A DNA stretch of 64,000 nt from contig NZ_VFOZ01000001.1 in the NCBI RefSeq assembly GCF_006716425.1, positions 1,550,001-1,614,000 of the forward strand. Direction: 5' to 3'. The DNA comes from Actinoallomurus bryophytorum. Its GTDB lineage: Bacteria > Actinomycetota > Actinomycetes > Streptosporangiales > Streptosporangiaceae. Positions 1 to 9,137 of the stretch are shown here, piece by piece; position 1 is the first letter of the stretch, and every line of letters starts with the position of its first letter. The notes under the pieces are model-generated. The model made no database searches. It saw only the letters and a program-made list of their open reading frames with translations, and was not told the DNA's origin. A program made the translations under genes and the position numbers.

Positions 1-2
1 TG

Positions 3-569
3 GAGACGGCCGCGCACGGCTCGGACGAGCTGGGCGGCCGCCGGGTGGGCGTCCTCGGCATGGGCGCGATCGGCACGGAGGTCATGCGGCTGTTCGACGC
101 GATCGGCTGCCGGACGGCGTACTGGTCGAGGCGGCGCCACCCACACGGGGTGTTCAAGGAGCTCGACGAGCTGCTCACCACGTCCGACGTGGTCGTCGTC
201 TGCCTGCCGCGCACCCCGGAGACCATCGGTCTGCTGGACACCGGGCGGCTCGCGCTCATGCCGGCCCGCTCACTGCTGGTGAGCGTCGCACGCGGCGGGA
301 TCGCACCCGACGAGGCCGTGCTCGCCGCGCTGGAGAGCGGAAAACTGGCCGGCGCGGCGCTCGACGTGTACGAACGTGAGCCGCTGCCCGTCGACCACCC
401 GCTGCGGAACCACGACGACGTCCTGCTGTCACCGCACACCGCGGGCGCCACGCGGCAGGCACAGCTCAACATCATCACGACGGTCCTGGACAACGTGAGG
501 GCGGCCATCGAGGGGCGGCCGGTGCGCAACGTGGTCAACGGGATCGATCCGGTGGTCCGGCACCGGTAG
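3..569 (+). CDS. D-2-hydroxyacid dehydrogenase, C-terminal part (cut by window edge)
   Basis: This is the 3' part of a D-isomer-specific 2-hydroxyacid dehydrogenase, an NAD(P)-dependent cytosolic enzyme that interconverts 2-keto and 2-hydroxy acids. The reading frame is open to the left edge, so the N-terminal catalytic lobe is missing. The Rossmann glycine motif is GMGAIG. The usual catalytic triad can be placed: Arg in VSVARGG, Glu in DVYEREPL and His in LSPHTAG. The substrate-binding half lies outside the window, so the substrate (glyoxylate, phosphoglycerate or other) cannot be assigned. The downstream antiporter gene starts 37 bases after the stop. Confidence 0.9.
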   Translation, partial: ETAAHGSDELGGRRVGVLGMGAIGTEVMRLFDAIGCRTAYWSRRRHPHGVFKELDELLTTSDVVVVCLPRTPETIGLLDTGRLALMPARSLLVSVARGGIAPDEAVLAALESGKLAGAALDVYEREPLPVDHPLRNHDDVLLSPHTAGATRQAQLNIITTVLDNVRAAIEGRPVRNVVNGIDPVVRHR

Positions 570-606
570 GCATATCCGGCGGGTAGATCTCCAGGGTCGA
601 GCCCGT

Positions 607-2127
607 ATGACGGCGCGGCCTGTGAGCACGACGATGAGGGGGTGGCAGGTGAAGCTCGACCTCTGGCTGCTGCTCGGCTCGGCCGTGATCATCACCGCCA
701 TCGTGGCGGTGCGCCTGGCGCATCGCAGTGGGCTGCCCAGCCTGCTCCTCTACCTGGCGCTGGGGCTGATCCTCGGCGAGTCCGGGTTCGGCATCCAGTT
801 CGATGACCCCCTGGTCGCGGAGACCCTGGGGCTGGCCGCGCTGGTCCTCATCCTGGCCGAGGGCGGCATCACGACCCGCTGGTCCGAGGTACGCGCGGGC
901 GTGCCGGCCGCGATCTCGCTGTCCATCGTCGGCAGCGCGGTCAGCATCGCGACCGTCGCCGTCGCCGCGCACTGGCTGATCGGCGCCGACTGGCGCATCG
1001 CCGCGCTGCTGGGCGCGGTGCTGGCGCCGACGGACGCCGCGGCCGTCTTCTCGGTGCTGCGGCGGCTCCCGCTGCCACCGCGGCTGTCGGGTGCTCTGGA
1101 GGCCGAGTCGGGGTTCAACGACGCCCCGGTGATCATCCTGGTGCTCGCGCTGACGGAGGAGCACTCCCCCACCGTGCTCGGCATGGCAGGCGAGCTCGTG
1201 GCCGAGCTCGCCATCGGCGCCGTTGCCGGGCTGCTCATCGGGTGGCTCGGCGCGTTCGCGCTTCGCCGCCTGGCGCTGCCGGCGTCGGGTTTGTACCCGA
1301 TCGCGGTGCTGGCCCTCGTGCTCGGCTCCTACGGCGCGGCCTCGATGCTGCACGGCAGCGGGTTCCTCGCGACGTACATCTCCGCGCTCGTGCTGGGCAA
1401 CAGCCCGCTGCCGCACCGCCCGGCCACGCGCGGCTTCGCCGAGGGACTGGCCTGGCTCGCCCAGATCGGGCTGTTCATCATGCTCGGCCTGCTGGCCTCG
1501 CCCTCCGAGCTCCCGGCGCAGATCGCGCCGGCGGTGGTGTGCGGGCTGGTGCTGGTGTTCGTGGCCAGACCGCTGTCGGTACTGCTCTCCCTGCCGTTCT
1601 TCGGCTTCTCGTGGCGCGAGAAGGGCCTCCTGTCGTGGGCAGGCCTGCGCGGGGCGGTGCCGATCGTTCTCACCACGGTGGCGATGACGGCGGGCCTGCA
1701 CAACGCGGACGAGCTGTTCGCGCAGGTGTTCATCATCGTGGTCGTGTTCACCCTGCTGCAGGGGCCGACGCTCCCCTGGGTCGCACGGGCACTGAAGCTG
1801 ACGATCGCCGGGGGCAGCCGCGACATCGACGTCGAGGCCGCGCCACTGGAGGAACTGCACGCGGAGCTTCTGGACATCCAGATCCCTCCCGACTCACGGC
1901 TCGACGGGGTGGAGATCTTCGAACTGCGGCTGCCGCAGGGAGCGGCGATCATGCTGGTGGTCAGGGACGGTAAGAGCTTCGTGCCGGGTCCCAGCACGCG
2001 ATTGCAGGCCCGGGACAAACTGCTGGTCGTGACCACGAGCGACGTACGTGGCGTGACCGAACGCCGGTTGCGCGCGGTGAGCAGGCGCGGCAAGCTGGCC
2101 GGTTGGTACGGCGAGCGCGGGGACTGA
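607..2127 (+). CDS. Potassium/proton antiporter, CPA1 NhaP2/CvrA-like with C-terminal TrkA_C domain
   Basis: This integral membrane monovalent cation/proton antiporter has about 12 hydrophobic segments over residues 20-400. A C-terminal soluble RCK_C/TrkA_C domain (about residues 415-495, from IQIPPDSRLDGVEIFELRL to LLVVT) fits the NhaP2/CvrA group, which exchanges K+ for H+ under regulation by a bound ligand. The transport-core Asn-Asp motif is visible in ESGFNDAPVIILV. The ATG at 607 gives 506 residues. An in-frame GTG at 649 has a better Shine-Dalgarno (GAGGGGG about 7 bases upstream) and starts just before the first membrane helix, so the true start may be 649. Family assignment is firm; the exact ion is inferred. 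Confidence 0.88.
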   Translation: MTARPVSTTMRGWQVKLDLWLLLGSAVIITAIVAVRLAHRSGLPSLLLYLALGLILGESGFGIQFDDPLVAETLGLAALVLILAEGGITTRWSEVRAGVPAAISLSIVGSAVSIATVAVAAHWLIGADWRIAALLGAVLAPTDAAAVFSVLRRLPLPPRLSGALEAESGFNDAPVIILVLALTEEHSPTVLGMAGELVAELAIGAVAGLLIGWLGAFALRRLALPASGLYPIAVLALVLGSYGAASMLHGSGFLATYISALVLGNSPLPHRPATRGFAEGLAWLAQIGLFIMLGLLASPSELPAQIAPAVVCGLVLVFVARPLSVLLSLPFFGFSWREKGLLSWAGLRGAVPIVLTTVAMTAGLHNADELFAQVFIIVVVFTLLQGPTLPWVARALKLTIAGGSRDIDVEAAPLEELHAELLDIQIPPDSRLDGVEIFELRLPQGAAIMLVVRDGKSFVPGPSTRLQARDKLLVVTTSDVRGVTERRLRAVSRRGKLAGWYGERGD

Positions 2128-2224
2128 TGGTCCCGGCCCGGGAATGATCCGGCGCCCCGTACACTTAGCAGTCACTAAGTGAGAGTGCCAGCCCCCTGTG
2201 GGTCTGTGCAGCAAGGAGGATCTC

Positions 2225-2548
2225 GTGCCGACGTATCAGTACGCTTGCACGGAATGCGGCGAGCCGCTGGAGGTCGTGCAGAAGTTCAGCGATGACGCGC
2301 TGACGGAGTGCCCCGCGTGTGGTGGGCGTCTGCGCAAGATCTTCTCTCCCGCCGCGATCGTGTTCCGTGGATCAGGCTTCTACCGCACCGACAGCCGCAA
2401 GAGCGCGAGTGCGACGACCACGTCCACGCCCAAGGAGCCCGCGAAGAAGGACGACGCGAAGACCGAGACCAAGAGCGAGGCCAAGAAGGAGTCGAAGTCC
2501 GAGTCCTCCTCCAAGTCCTCGAGCGGGTCTTCGGAGAAGGTCGCCTGA
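2225..2548 (+). CDS. FmdB-family zinc-ribbon protein
   Basis: This small protein of 107 residues begins with GTG at 2225 and the typical FmdB start PTYQYACTECG. AAGGAGGA ends 4 bases before the GTG and decides the start over the upstream ATG at 2198. Two CxxC knuckles (CTEC and CPAC, about residues 8-11 and 28-31) form a single zinc ribbon, followed by FRGSGFYRTD, which is usual for the family. The last 50 residues are a low-complexity Lys/Ser/Glu tail. FmdB proteins are widespread in actinobacteria as putative regulators, but no molecular function is established. Confidence 0.9.
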   Translation: MPTYQYACTECGEPLEVVQKFSDDALTECPACGGRLRKIFSPAAIVFRGSGFYRTDSRKSASATTTSTPKEPAKKDDAKTETKSEAKKESKSESSSKSSSGSSEKVA

Positions 2549-2611
2549 GGCGTCCCGACGCCACGGCGGGCCCGGGGATCATCCACCCGCCGGACCCGCT
2601 CTCCTGACCTG

Positions 2612-4702
2612 TCAGCCGATCGGCTCGCGTACCCGCGGCTCGGCCCCGGTGTCTTCCGCGGCCCCGAGGCGTCCGGGCCACCAGATGCGCGCGCCGATGT
2701 CGTACGCCAGCGCCGGTACGAGCAGCGACCGCACGATCAGGGTGTCGAGAAGCACGCCGAACGCCACCGCGAACGCCATCTCCACGAGCCCGGTCAGCGG
2801 CAGGGTCGCGAGCGCCGCGAACGTCGCGGCCAGCGCCAGTCCGGCCGAGGTGATCACACCGCCCGTGACGGTCAGCCCGCGCAGCACCCCACGCCGGGTG
2901 CCCAGCCGCCGTGACTCCTCGCGTACGCGGGTCATCAGGAAGATGTTGTAGTCGACCCCCAGCGCGACCAGGAAGATGAAGATCGTCAGCGGGAACCCCG
3001 AATCGGCGCCCTCGAAGCCGAACAGATGTGTGAAGACCAGCCCGCAGACGCCCAGCGAGGCGGCGAACGACAGCACCACGGTCAGCATCAGCAGGAGCGG
3101 TGCGACCAGCGCCCGCAGGAGCAGGACCAGGATCACCAGCACCACGCCGAGCACGAGCGGGATGATCACCTTGTTGTCGTGCACGGCGGCACGCTGGGTG
3201 TCGACGTTGATCGCGGTGGCGCCGCCGACCTTGGCGCCCAGCGGGTGCACCGCGTTCCGTAGCCGGTCGACGGTGTCGCGGGCGGCCTTGGTATCGGCCG
3301 CACTCGACAGCGTGGCCTCGTACTGCGCGTAACCGCCGCCGGTGACGGGTTCGCCGACGTCGGCCACGCCCGGCGTACGTTTGATCGTGTCACGTAGCGC
3401 GGGCACGTTCGGGCCGATCACCACGGCCGGGCTGCCGGTGCCGGCCGGGAAGTGCCGCGCGATGGCCCTCTCGCCGACGACGGAGCCGGGCGTGCCGACG
3501 AACTGACCGGCGTTCGAGACCGGCCCGGTCCGCAGGGACGTGAGGCCGAGCGTCAGCACACCGAGCAGGATCGCGGTGCCCACCCACACGACGCGTGGCC
3601 GCGCGCTGACGAACCGCGCGGCGCGGGCCCAGACGCCGTGCTCCTTCTCCAGCGCGCCGGGCTCGTCGGCGTGGCGCGCGTCGTAGCGGGGCACGACCGG
3701 CCAGAACACCCCGCGTGGCAGCGCGACCAGCAGGGCGGGAAGCAGGGTGGTCATGGCGAAGATCGCGCAGACGATGCCGGCCGCGCCGACCGGGCCCAGG
3801 CCCCGCGTGGAGTTGAGTTCGGCGATGAGCAGGCACAACAGGCCGATCGTGACGGTCGCGCCGCTCGCGAGGACGGCGGGGCCGGCGCGGCGCAGCGCGA
3901 GCTCCATGGCCTCGTGCTTGTCCTCGTGCCGGTGCAGTTCCTCGCGGTACCTCGCGATGATCAACAATGCGTAGTCCGTGCCGGCGCCGAGTACGAGGAC
4001 GGCCAGGATGCCGGCGCTCTGGCCGCTCACCGTGAGCCCGGCCCTCGCCAGGCCGTACACGACGCCCTGCGAGAGCGCGTACGCGGAGACGGCGGAGATC
4101 AGCGGGACGAACCAGAGGAACGGGCTGCGGTACGTCAGCAGCAGCACCAGGATCACCGCGCCGAGCGTGACGAGCAGGAGCGGGCCGTCGATGCTGCCGA
4201 ACACCTTGACCAGGTCGGCCAGGCCTCCGGCAGGGCCGGTGACGCGGACGTCGAGGCCGGCCGGCGGGCCGCGCTCGACGGTCTTGTGCAGGGTGTCGAC
4301 GGCCTTGAGCGTGACGTCCCCGTCGCCCTCGATGGGCACGAAGACCTGCATCGCCTGACCGTCCTTGGAGACCAGCGGCCCGACGACCTGGCCGGCGTGG
4401 GGCATCCCGGCGAGCTTCGCCACGGCGGTCTGGGCGAACGCCCGGTCGGCCGGGGTGATGCCGCTCCGCCGCTCGTACGAGACGACGGCGAGTATCGCGT
4501 CTTCCTTGTGCACCTCGTCCTGGAGCTTGATGACCCGGGTGGCCTCGGCGCTGCCGGGCAGGTAGGCGTCGGCGTTGTTCTGCGTCACGCCCTGCAATTT
4601 GCCGGCGAGTGAGCCTCCCACCATGAGCAGGATCAGCCAGGCGATCAGGACGAGCCACTTCGTACGGCGGCCGGCGGGTAGCCGGGCCAGTCGGCTGGTC
4701 AT
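2612..4702 (-). CDS. MMPL/RND-family exporter
   Basis: The MMPL-family membrane transporter has 696 residues: an N-terminal helix after TSRLARLPAGRRTKW, a periplasmic loop, a six-helix block, a second large loop and a second six-helix block, the standard duplicated MMPL layout. Such proteins export lipids or small hydrophobic molecules using proton motive force. The ATG at 4702 is chosen because GGAGGA lies 6 bases upstream; the frame stays open further upstream, but that stretch overlaps mtnP antisense and lacks membrane-protein character. It converges with the FmdB gene (64 bases between stops) and diverges from mtnP. No regulator is adjacent. Cargo is unknown. Confidence 0.88.
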   Translation of the reverse strand: MTSRLARLPAGRRTKWLVLIAWLILLMVGGSLAGKLQGVTQNNADAYLPGSAEATRVIKLQDEVHKEDAILAVVSYERRSGITPADRAFAQTAVAKLAGMPHAGQVVGPLVSKDGQAMQVFVPIEGDGDVTLKAVDTLHKTVERGPPAGLDVRVTGPAGGLADLVKVFGSIDGPLLLVTLGAVILVLLLTYRSPFLWFVPLISAVSAYALSQGVVYGLARAGLTVSGQSAGILAVLVLGAGTDYALLIIARYREELHRHEDKHEAMELALRRAGPAVLASGATVTIGLLCLLIAELNSTRGLGPVGAAGIVCAIFAMTTLLPALLVALPRGVFWPVVPRYDARHADEPGALEKEHGVWARAARFVSARPRVVWVGTAILLGVLTLGLTSLRTGPVSNAGQFVGTPGSVVGERAIARHFPAGTGSPAVVIGPNVPALRDTIKRTPGVADVGEPVTGGGYAQYEATLSSAADTKAARDTVDRLRNAVHPLGAKVGGATAINVDTQRAAVHDNKVIIPLVLGVVLVILVLLLRALVAPLLLMLTVVLSFAASLGVCGLVFTHLFGFEGADSGFPLTIFIFLVALGVDYNIFLMTRVREESRRLGTRRGVLRGLTVTGGVITSAGLALAATFAALATLPLTGLVEMAFAVAFGVLLDTLIVRSLLVPALAYDIGARIWWPGRLGAAEDTGAEPRVREPIG

Positions 4703-4900
4703 TCCATGTCCTCCGGTACGTGTCCTCGGCACGTCGATCCACTCGACGCGATTGTCTCTCTGTTTCCGAGAAGATATTACGCGTTTATGGGGGGCGTCAA
4801 GATATGTCGCGAGTCGTCCAGCATCTCGTCTCGGGGAGTTGTCCACAGGGCAGGGAGCCGATGTCGCGGACCGCCTCCGCGGGCGGCTAGGGTCCCGCTC

Positions 4901-5716
4901 ATGCATGCAGAGATCGGTGTGATCGGTGGCTCCGGCTTCTACTCCTTCCTCGACGACGTCGAGGAGGTCGAGGTGTCCACTCCCTACGGCCCGCCCAGTG
5001 ACCCCATCTCGATCGGGACCCTGCCGGCCGGTCACCGGGGCGCCGGACGCCGGGTGGCCTTCCTCCCCCGGCACGGCCGCGACCACCGCTTCCCGCCCCA
5101 CAAGATCCCCTATCGCGCCAACCTGTGGGCGCTCCGGTCCGTCGGTGTACGGCAGGTGGTGGCGCCGAGCGCGGTCGGATCCCTCACGCCCGCGTACGGC
5201 CCCGGCACGCTCGCCATCCCGGGCCAGGTGGTCGACCGCACGAGCGGCCGCGAGCAGACCTACTACGACGACGGTGCCGTGCATGTGTCGTTCTCCGACC
5301 CCTACTGCCCGGTCGGGCGGCAGACCACGCTCGAGTCCGCCCAGGCGGCGGGCTGGCAGCCGGTCGACGGCGGCACCCTGGTCGTGATCGAGGGCCCGCG
5401 GTTCTCCACGCGCGCCGAGTCGCGCTGGTTCGCCGCCCAGGGGTGGACGCTGGTCGGCATGACCGGCCATCCCGAGGCCGTGCTCGCCCGCGAGCTGGCG
5501 CTCTGTTACATCCCGGCCTGCCTGGTCACCGACCTGGACGCCGGGGTCGAGGAGGGCTCGGGCGTGACGCACGAGGAGGTGCTGCGGGTGTTCTCCGAAA
5601 ACGTCGACCGCCTACGCGACCTGGTCGGCGAGGTCGTCGCCGCACTCCCCTCCGAGCGCTCCTGCCCGTGCCCGCACACGCTCGACGGGCTGAAGCTCCC
5701 GATCGACCTGCCGTGA
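4901..5716 (+). CDS. mtnP: S-methyl-5'-thioadenosine phosphorylase (purine nucleoside phosphorylase family 2)
   Basis: This enzyme phosphorolyses 5'-methylthioadenosine from polyamine and SAM metabolism to adenine and methylthioribose-1-phosphate. The protein of 271 residues starts HAEIGVIGGSGFY with the phosphate-binding GGSG loop. It carries the RHGRDH-type segment (PRHGRDHRFPPHKIPYRANL), GPRFSTRAES and MTGHPEAVLARE, which are characteristic of MtnP and related family 2 phosphorylases. Length is normal for the family. The stop codon overlaps the GTG of the next gene (GTGA), implying co-translation. Close relatives acting on other purine nucleosides exist, so substrate specificity is inferred. 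Confidence 0.9.
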   Translation: MHAEIGVIGGSGFYSFLDDVEEVEVSTPYGPPSDPISIGTLPAGHRGAGRRVAFLPRHGRDHRFPPHKIPYRANLWALRSVGVRQVVAPSAVGSLTPAYGPGTLAIPGQVVDRTSGREQTYYDDGAVHVSFSDPYCPVGRQTTLESAQAAGWQPVDGGTLVVIEGPRFSTRAESRWFAAQGWTLVGMTGHPEAVLARELALCYIPACLVTDLDAGVEEGSGVTHEEVLRVFSENVDRLRDLVGEVVAALPSERSCPCPHTLDGLKLPIDLP

Positions 5717-6297
5717 AATCCGCGTTAAGCCGCCATCGGCGAGTGCTCGCCGCCCTGCTCGTGGCGGTCGCTGCCGCGTTCGCCCTGGCCGCGACCCGAC
5801 CACACACGGACGGGGTACGCGTGCCGGTGGCCGCCCGCGACCTGGCGGCGGGCGCCGTACTCGGCCCACACGACGTGACCGTGCGTCTCCTTCCGGCCGG
5901 GGCGGTGCCGGCCGGCGTCGTGGACCGGCCCACGGGCCGCGCGCTGTCGGGCCCGGTACGACGCGGCGAGCCGCTCACCGACGCCCGGCTACGCTCCTCC
6001 GGCCTGCTGGACCCCCGCGACGCCGCGGCGGTCGCGGCACCGGTACGCCTGGCCGACGCCGCAGCCGCCCGCCTGCTGCACACCGGCGACCGAGTGGACG
6101 TCCTGGCCGCCCGAGGCGAGGGCCCCCTCCCGGCCCGGACGGTCGCCTCGGCGGTGCCGGTGGTCGCCGTCCCCAGACCGGGCCCGGACACCGACGAGGG
6201 CGCCCTCGTCGTGCTACGAACCACCCGCGAACAGGCCGCGGCCCTGGCCCGAGCATCAGTCGACTCACGCCTGTCGGTGACCATCCTGAGCAACTGA
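5713..6297 (+). CDS. SAF-domain protein, CpaB/RcpC-like
   Basis: The protein of 194 residues starts with GTG at 5713, overlapping the mtnP stop by four bases. One N-terminal membrane helix (residues about 9-28) is followed by a SAF domain: VPVAARDLAAGAVLGPHDV up to GRALSGPVRRGEPLTDARL. A second RcpC-like region ends in ALVVLRTTREQAAALA. This arrangement is that of Flp pilus assembly CpaB/RcpC proteins and of actinobacterial SAF proteins of unknown role. No other pilus genes are in the window, so a link to Flp pili is weak. The odd pairing with mtnP is probably positional. Confidence 0.75.
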   Translation: MKSALSRHRRVLAALLVAVAAAFALAATRPHTDGVRVPVAARDLAAGAVLGPHDVTVRLLPAGAVPAGVVDRPTGRALSGPVRRGEPLTDARLRSSGLLDPRDAAAVAAPVRLADAAAARLLHTGDRVDVLAARGEGPLPARTVASAVPVVAVPRPGPDTDEGALVVLRTTREQAAALARASVDSRLSVTILSN

Positions 6298-7230
6298 CTT
6301 AACGCCGACCAGGGCGGGGGCTGAGGCGGGCAGGGACCACGAGCCACGTCAGGGTCCCGGGCGGGACCGGGTCCGCGGGCCGGGGCCGGATTATGGCCAG
6401 GGGTTAGGGCGAGGTCCCGGGGCCAGGGGTAGGGCGAGGTCGCGAGGCCAGGCCGGGTCGAGGTCCCGGGGCCAGGCCAGCTGACGCCAAGGTCTCGGGC
6501 AAAGGCCGGCCCGGACCGGGATCAAGGGGCAGGGGTCGGGATAAGGCCCGCCCGCCCCGGCCGGGGTCGCGGGAAGGCCGACTCGGGCACGGCGGACCGA
6601 ACCGCAGGGGACGGACCGAACCGCAGGGGAAAGGCTGCACAGCCACATCCCGCGAGCCCAGTACCGCAGGGCCGGACCTGTTCTCAAGCACGCCATGAAT
6701 CGGCTGGCGCCGGGGCCGAAGCACGGACGCCTCTTCGTTCGGTTCCGTCGCACTCGCCGGTCGCGTGCCCTGCCCGGGGAAAGGCACCCACGACGACCGG
6801 CGTCCATGCCTCGGGCCGAATACCGCCAGGCCGCCCGCGACCGGGTCACTAAGGCGGCTGGATTGATCCTGTCCGAGAGGAACGCCCGCAGTGACCAGCA
6901 ACGCCACGCTCTCCCGCCGAATACCACCGGGCCGTCCACTTGCCACCAGACCAATCAGGCGTGACGCCCGAAACCGGCACACCTTCCAGCTCGTCGCAGC
7001 CAGCGTGGGCCGCCCTGCCCAGGAAGGGCATTCGCGACGACCGGCGACCCCGCACCCATCGAGCCGAAGACCGCAAGGCCAGGCCACCCGCGACCGCGTC
7101 ACTCAGGCGTCGGGGTGGTCTCCCCGACAGGAAAGGCAGCCGTCCAGAAGTCAGCCGCCCGGTGAGCAGCGACGTCACCCGCGTCCGCGCACCGTGTCGT
7201 CATCCCACGCCGTGTGCCGGTCGGGCTGGG
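6298..7230. repeat. Non-coding stretch with degenerate direct repeats
   Basis: No credible gene is visible in these 930 bases; open frames on either strand are Arg/Pro-rich. The first part (6398-6480) repeats GAGGTCCCGGGGCCAGG-like units. The second part has at least four copies of a degenerate unit beginning CCTGYCCGGGG-like at 6769, 6867, 7014 and 7119, spaced 98-147 bases. Each is followed by CCGAATACCGCCAGGCC-like and CCCGCGACCGGGTCACT-like blocks. Between the convergent SAF and M15 genes this looks like decaying repetitive filler. Confidence 0.6.
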
Positions 7231-8289
7231 TCAGTCGCTGCTGGTGGGGGTGTTCTCCTTGGTGTACTCCCAGTGCCACGGCTCGAACGGGCTGCTGTAG
7301 GCCCAGGACGGGTGGAAGAACTCATAGCGCTTGGAGTTGGACTGCAGCCAGTTGAACTGCGCCGATCCCTCACTCTGCACGCCGCCGCACAGGTCGACGG
7401 CCGTGCCGTAGCCGTGGTTGCTGTGTCCCGGCACGGCGGCCATCCCCGGTCGCTGGGAGTAGATCCGCTGCTGCTCTCCCAGTGAGCGGTAGGAGTCGGT
7501 GAGGCACATCTGCGTGCCGAAGCGGCGCTTGTACGCGGCGTTCAGGTTGTAGAACGCCAGTGCGGCGTCGGCGCGGAGTGAGCGGCCCGGCTCCGGCAGC
7601 TGGCACAGGTAGCGCGAGGGGATCAGCCCGTTCGGATACTTGCGTGCGTCGGCGACCAGGCTCTTCTGGCAGGTGAGCCGCAGGCGCGTGTTCGGGTCGA
7701 GTTTCTTCAGCGCGGCGGTCAGCTGCGTGGTGAGCGCGGCGGCACGGGCCTTCAGGCCGCCGACCTCCTGTTGCAGGCGGGCCTGTTCGATGGCGTTCCG
7801 TGACTGCAGGTCCTGTGCGGTGGCGGCGAGACTCTCATGCTGCTTGCGCAGCTGGCCGGCCTTGTCGACGAGCGTCTTCTGCTCGTTGGACAGGAGCGTC
7901 AGGTCGGTCGCCGCGGCGAGTGCCTGGTCGGGGTTGTCATCGCCGAGCAGGTCCGGTATCCCGAGCAGGCCGGGCTCTTTGTACGTGTTGGCGGCCAGCC
8001 GCGCCAGTGGCTCCCGGATCTGGTTGAGCTGGGCGTCCGCGGCTCCGAGGGCGGCGAGCGTCTGCTTGAGCTTCTCCTCGGAGGCGCTCAGCTGCTTGCT
8101 GCGGTCCTCCCACGCCTTTGTCGCCTTGGCCAGCTCGTTCGCGGCCTTGTCGGCCTGCTTACGAAGAGCTTCGGCGCTGCTAGGCGACGGTGCCTGCGAG
8201 GCGGATGACCGGTCCGATGCACCGGACACCGACAACGACGCGAACACCATGATCGCCGCGATCAGCGCCGCCGGCCGAGGGCTTCGCAC
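7231..8289 (-). CDS. Secreted M15-family D-alanyl-D-alanine carboxypeptidase with N-terminal coiled coil
   Basis: The protein has 352 residues with a signal peptide (SPRPAALIAAIMVFASLSVSGA). Residues about 35-200 form a long coiled coil, as in cell-wall hydrolases of the PcsB type. Residues about 230-345 are a VanY/M15B peptidase domain. Zinc ligands are visible as SNHGYGTAVDL (His and Asp) and PWHWEY (His), and the substrate-binding Arg is in CLTDSYRSLGEQQ. It would trim D-Ala from peptidoglycan stem peptides outside the membrane. It lies alone, upstream and antisense to a repeat region. Family assignment is firm; the biological target is inferred. Confidence 0.88.
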   Translation of the reverse strand: MRSPRPAALIAAIMVFASLSVSGASDRSSASQAPSPSSAEALRKQADKAANELAKATKAWEDRSKQLSASEEKLKQTLAALGAADAQLNQIREPLARLAANTYKEPGLLGIPDLLGDDNPDQALAAATDLTLLSNEQKTLVDKAGQLRKQHESLAATAQDLQSRNAIEQARLQQEVGGLKARAAALTTQLTAALKKLDPNTRLRLTCQKSLVADARKYPNGLIPSRYLCQLPEPGRSLRADAALAFYNLNAAYKRRFGTQMCLTDSYRSLGEQQRIYSQRPGMAAVPGHSNHGYGTAVDLCGGVQSEGSAQFNWLQSNSKRYEFFHPSWAYSSPFEPWHWEYTKENTPTSSD

Positions 8290-8388
8290 GGGGATCCTTC
8301 CGGGGGCTGGCGACTACGTGACGCTGCTCGACCGTACTACAGGTGCTGCCGTGATCAGAGGCGCGCATGTGACGGTCGGTAACGGTTT

Positions 8389-8796
8389 CTAGCCGCTCTG
8401 TTTGCGCTTGCACATCTGGTAGACCCACTCCCATTTGGACTTCTTCAGAGTCGCCGGGCAGGTCTGCGTAGGTGAGGGGCGAACGGACGGACGCGCCGGA
8501 CGCGGGCGTGGCGACGTCGGCTCTGCCGCCTGGGTGCGAGACGGGGACACCACGGCGGTGGTCGACCTCGCCTGCCGCGGCGGGACGTACCCGCCCCAGG
8601 TCGGCGCCGGGGGCACGGCCGCCTCGGCCGGTCCGCTACTCACGGGACGCGGCGTGGCCTCCTTCTTCTGGGGGGCGCCGTTCAGCGTCACGAACCCCAC
8701 GATCACCAGGGCGGCCACCACGGCCGCGACGATTCCCATGCCCAGTCCGTAGCGGAATGGCAGGACCTCGAACCTGGCCCACAGACGGCGCACCAT
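8389..8796 (-). CDS. Small membrane-anchored proline-rich protein, unknown function
   Basis: I do not recognise this protein. From ATG 8796 it has 135 residues: a short basic N-terminus (VRRLWARFEVLPFRYG), one membrane helix (GLGMGIVAAVVAALVIVGFV), a Pro/Thr/Ser-rich extracytoplasmic linker and a C-terminal patch with two cysteines (TCPATLKKSKWEWVYQMCKRK) that could form a disulfide. A longer TTG start at 8880 is possible, but it would put non-conserved-looking sequence before the helix. The gene starts divergently from the 9138 response-regulator gene. Confidence 0.6.
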   Translation of the reverse strand: MVRRLWARFEVLPFRYGLGMGIVAAVVAALVIVGFVTLNGAPQKKEATPRPVSSGPAEAAVPPAPTWGGYVPPRQARSTTAVVSPSRTQAAEPTSPRPRPARPSVRPSPTQTCPATLKKSKWEWVYQMCKRKQSG

Positions 8797-9137
8797 AACT
8801 GTCGGATTTACACGCGATTTCCATGTATGTCGCCCATCCACGCGGAGCAGCGTAGCGAGGAACGTCCCGTTGTGCGGCAACTCCGGCGGGTCACCAGGTG
8901 AGCCTTACGTCACCTCCCGGATTCCGCTTCTCGCATAAGCCCGCTCGTCCTCCGCGGGGTGCCGGCACGGGCACCGGACCGTACGCGGCGTCGCGTACGA
9001 CACGTTCCTGGCTGGTGAGCCGGTCACCGACCGGCGCCACCGGCGGATCCGGTCACCGGTCCGGCTGGAGGCAGTGTCCGGAACCCGGCATACGGCCACT
9101 CTCGTCGGAACGCCCCTGGGCTGGGATACTCCGTCTT

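Noticed and set aside
535-1860. Long minus-strand open frame of 441 codons
   Set aside because: It is antisense to the antiporter gene, Arg/Gln/Asp-rich and without any domain or ribosome site; a GC-skew shadow.
4703-5572. Possible 290-residue N-terminal extension of the MMPL protein
   Set aside because: It lies antisense to mtnP, has no membrane character, and a good ribosome site precedes the internal ATG at 4702.
6391-7102. Two overlapping minus-strand frames (about 190 and 230 codons)
   Set aside because: They are Arg/Pro/Trp-rich and generated by the degenerate repeats; no start signals or family.
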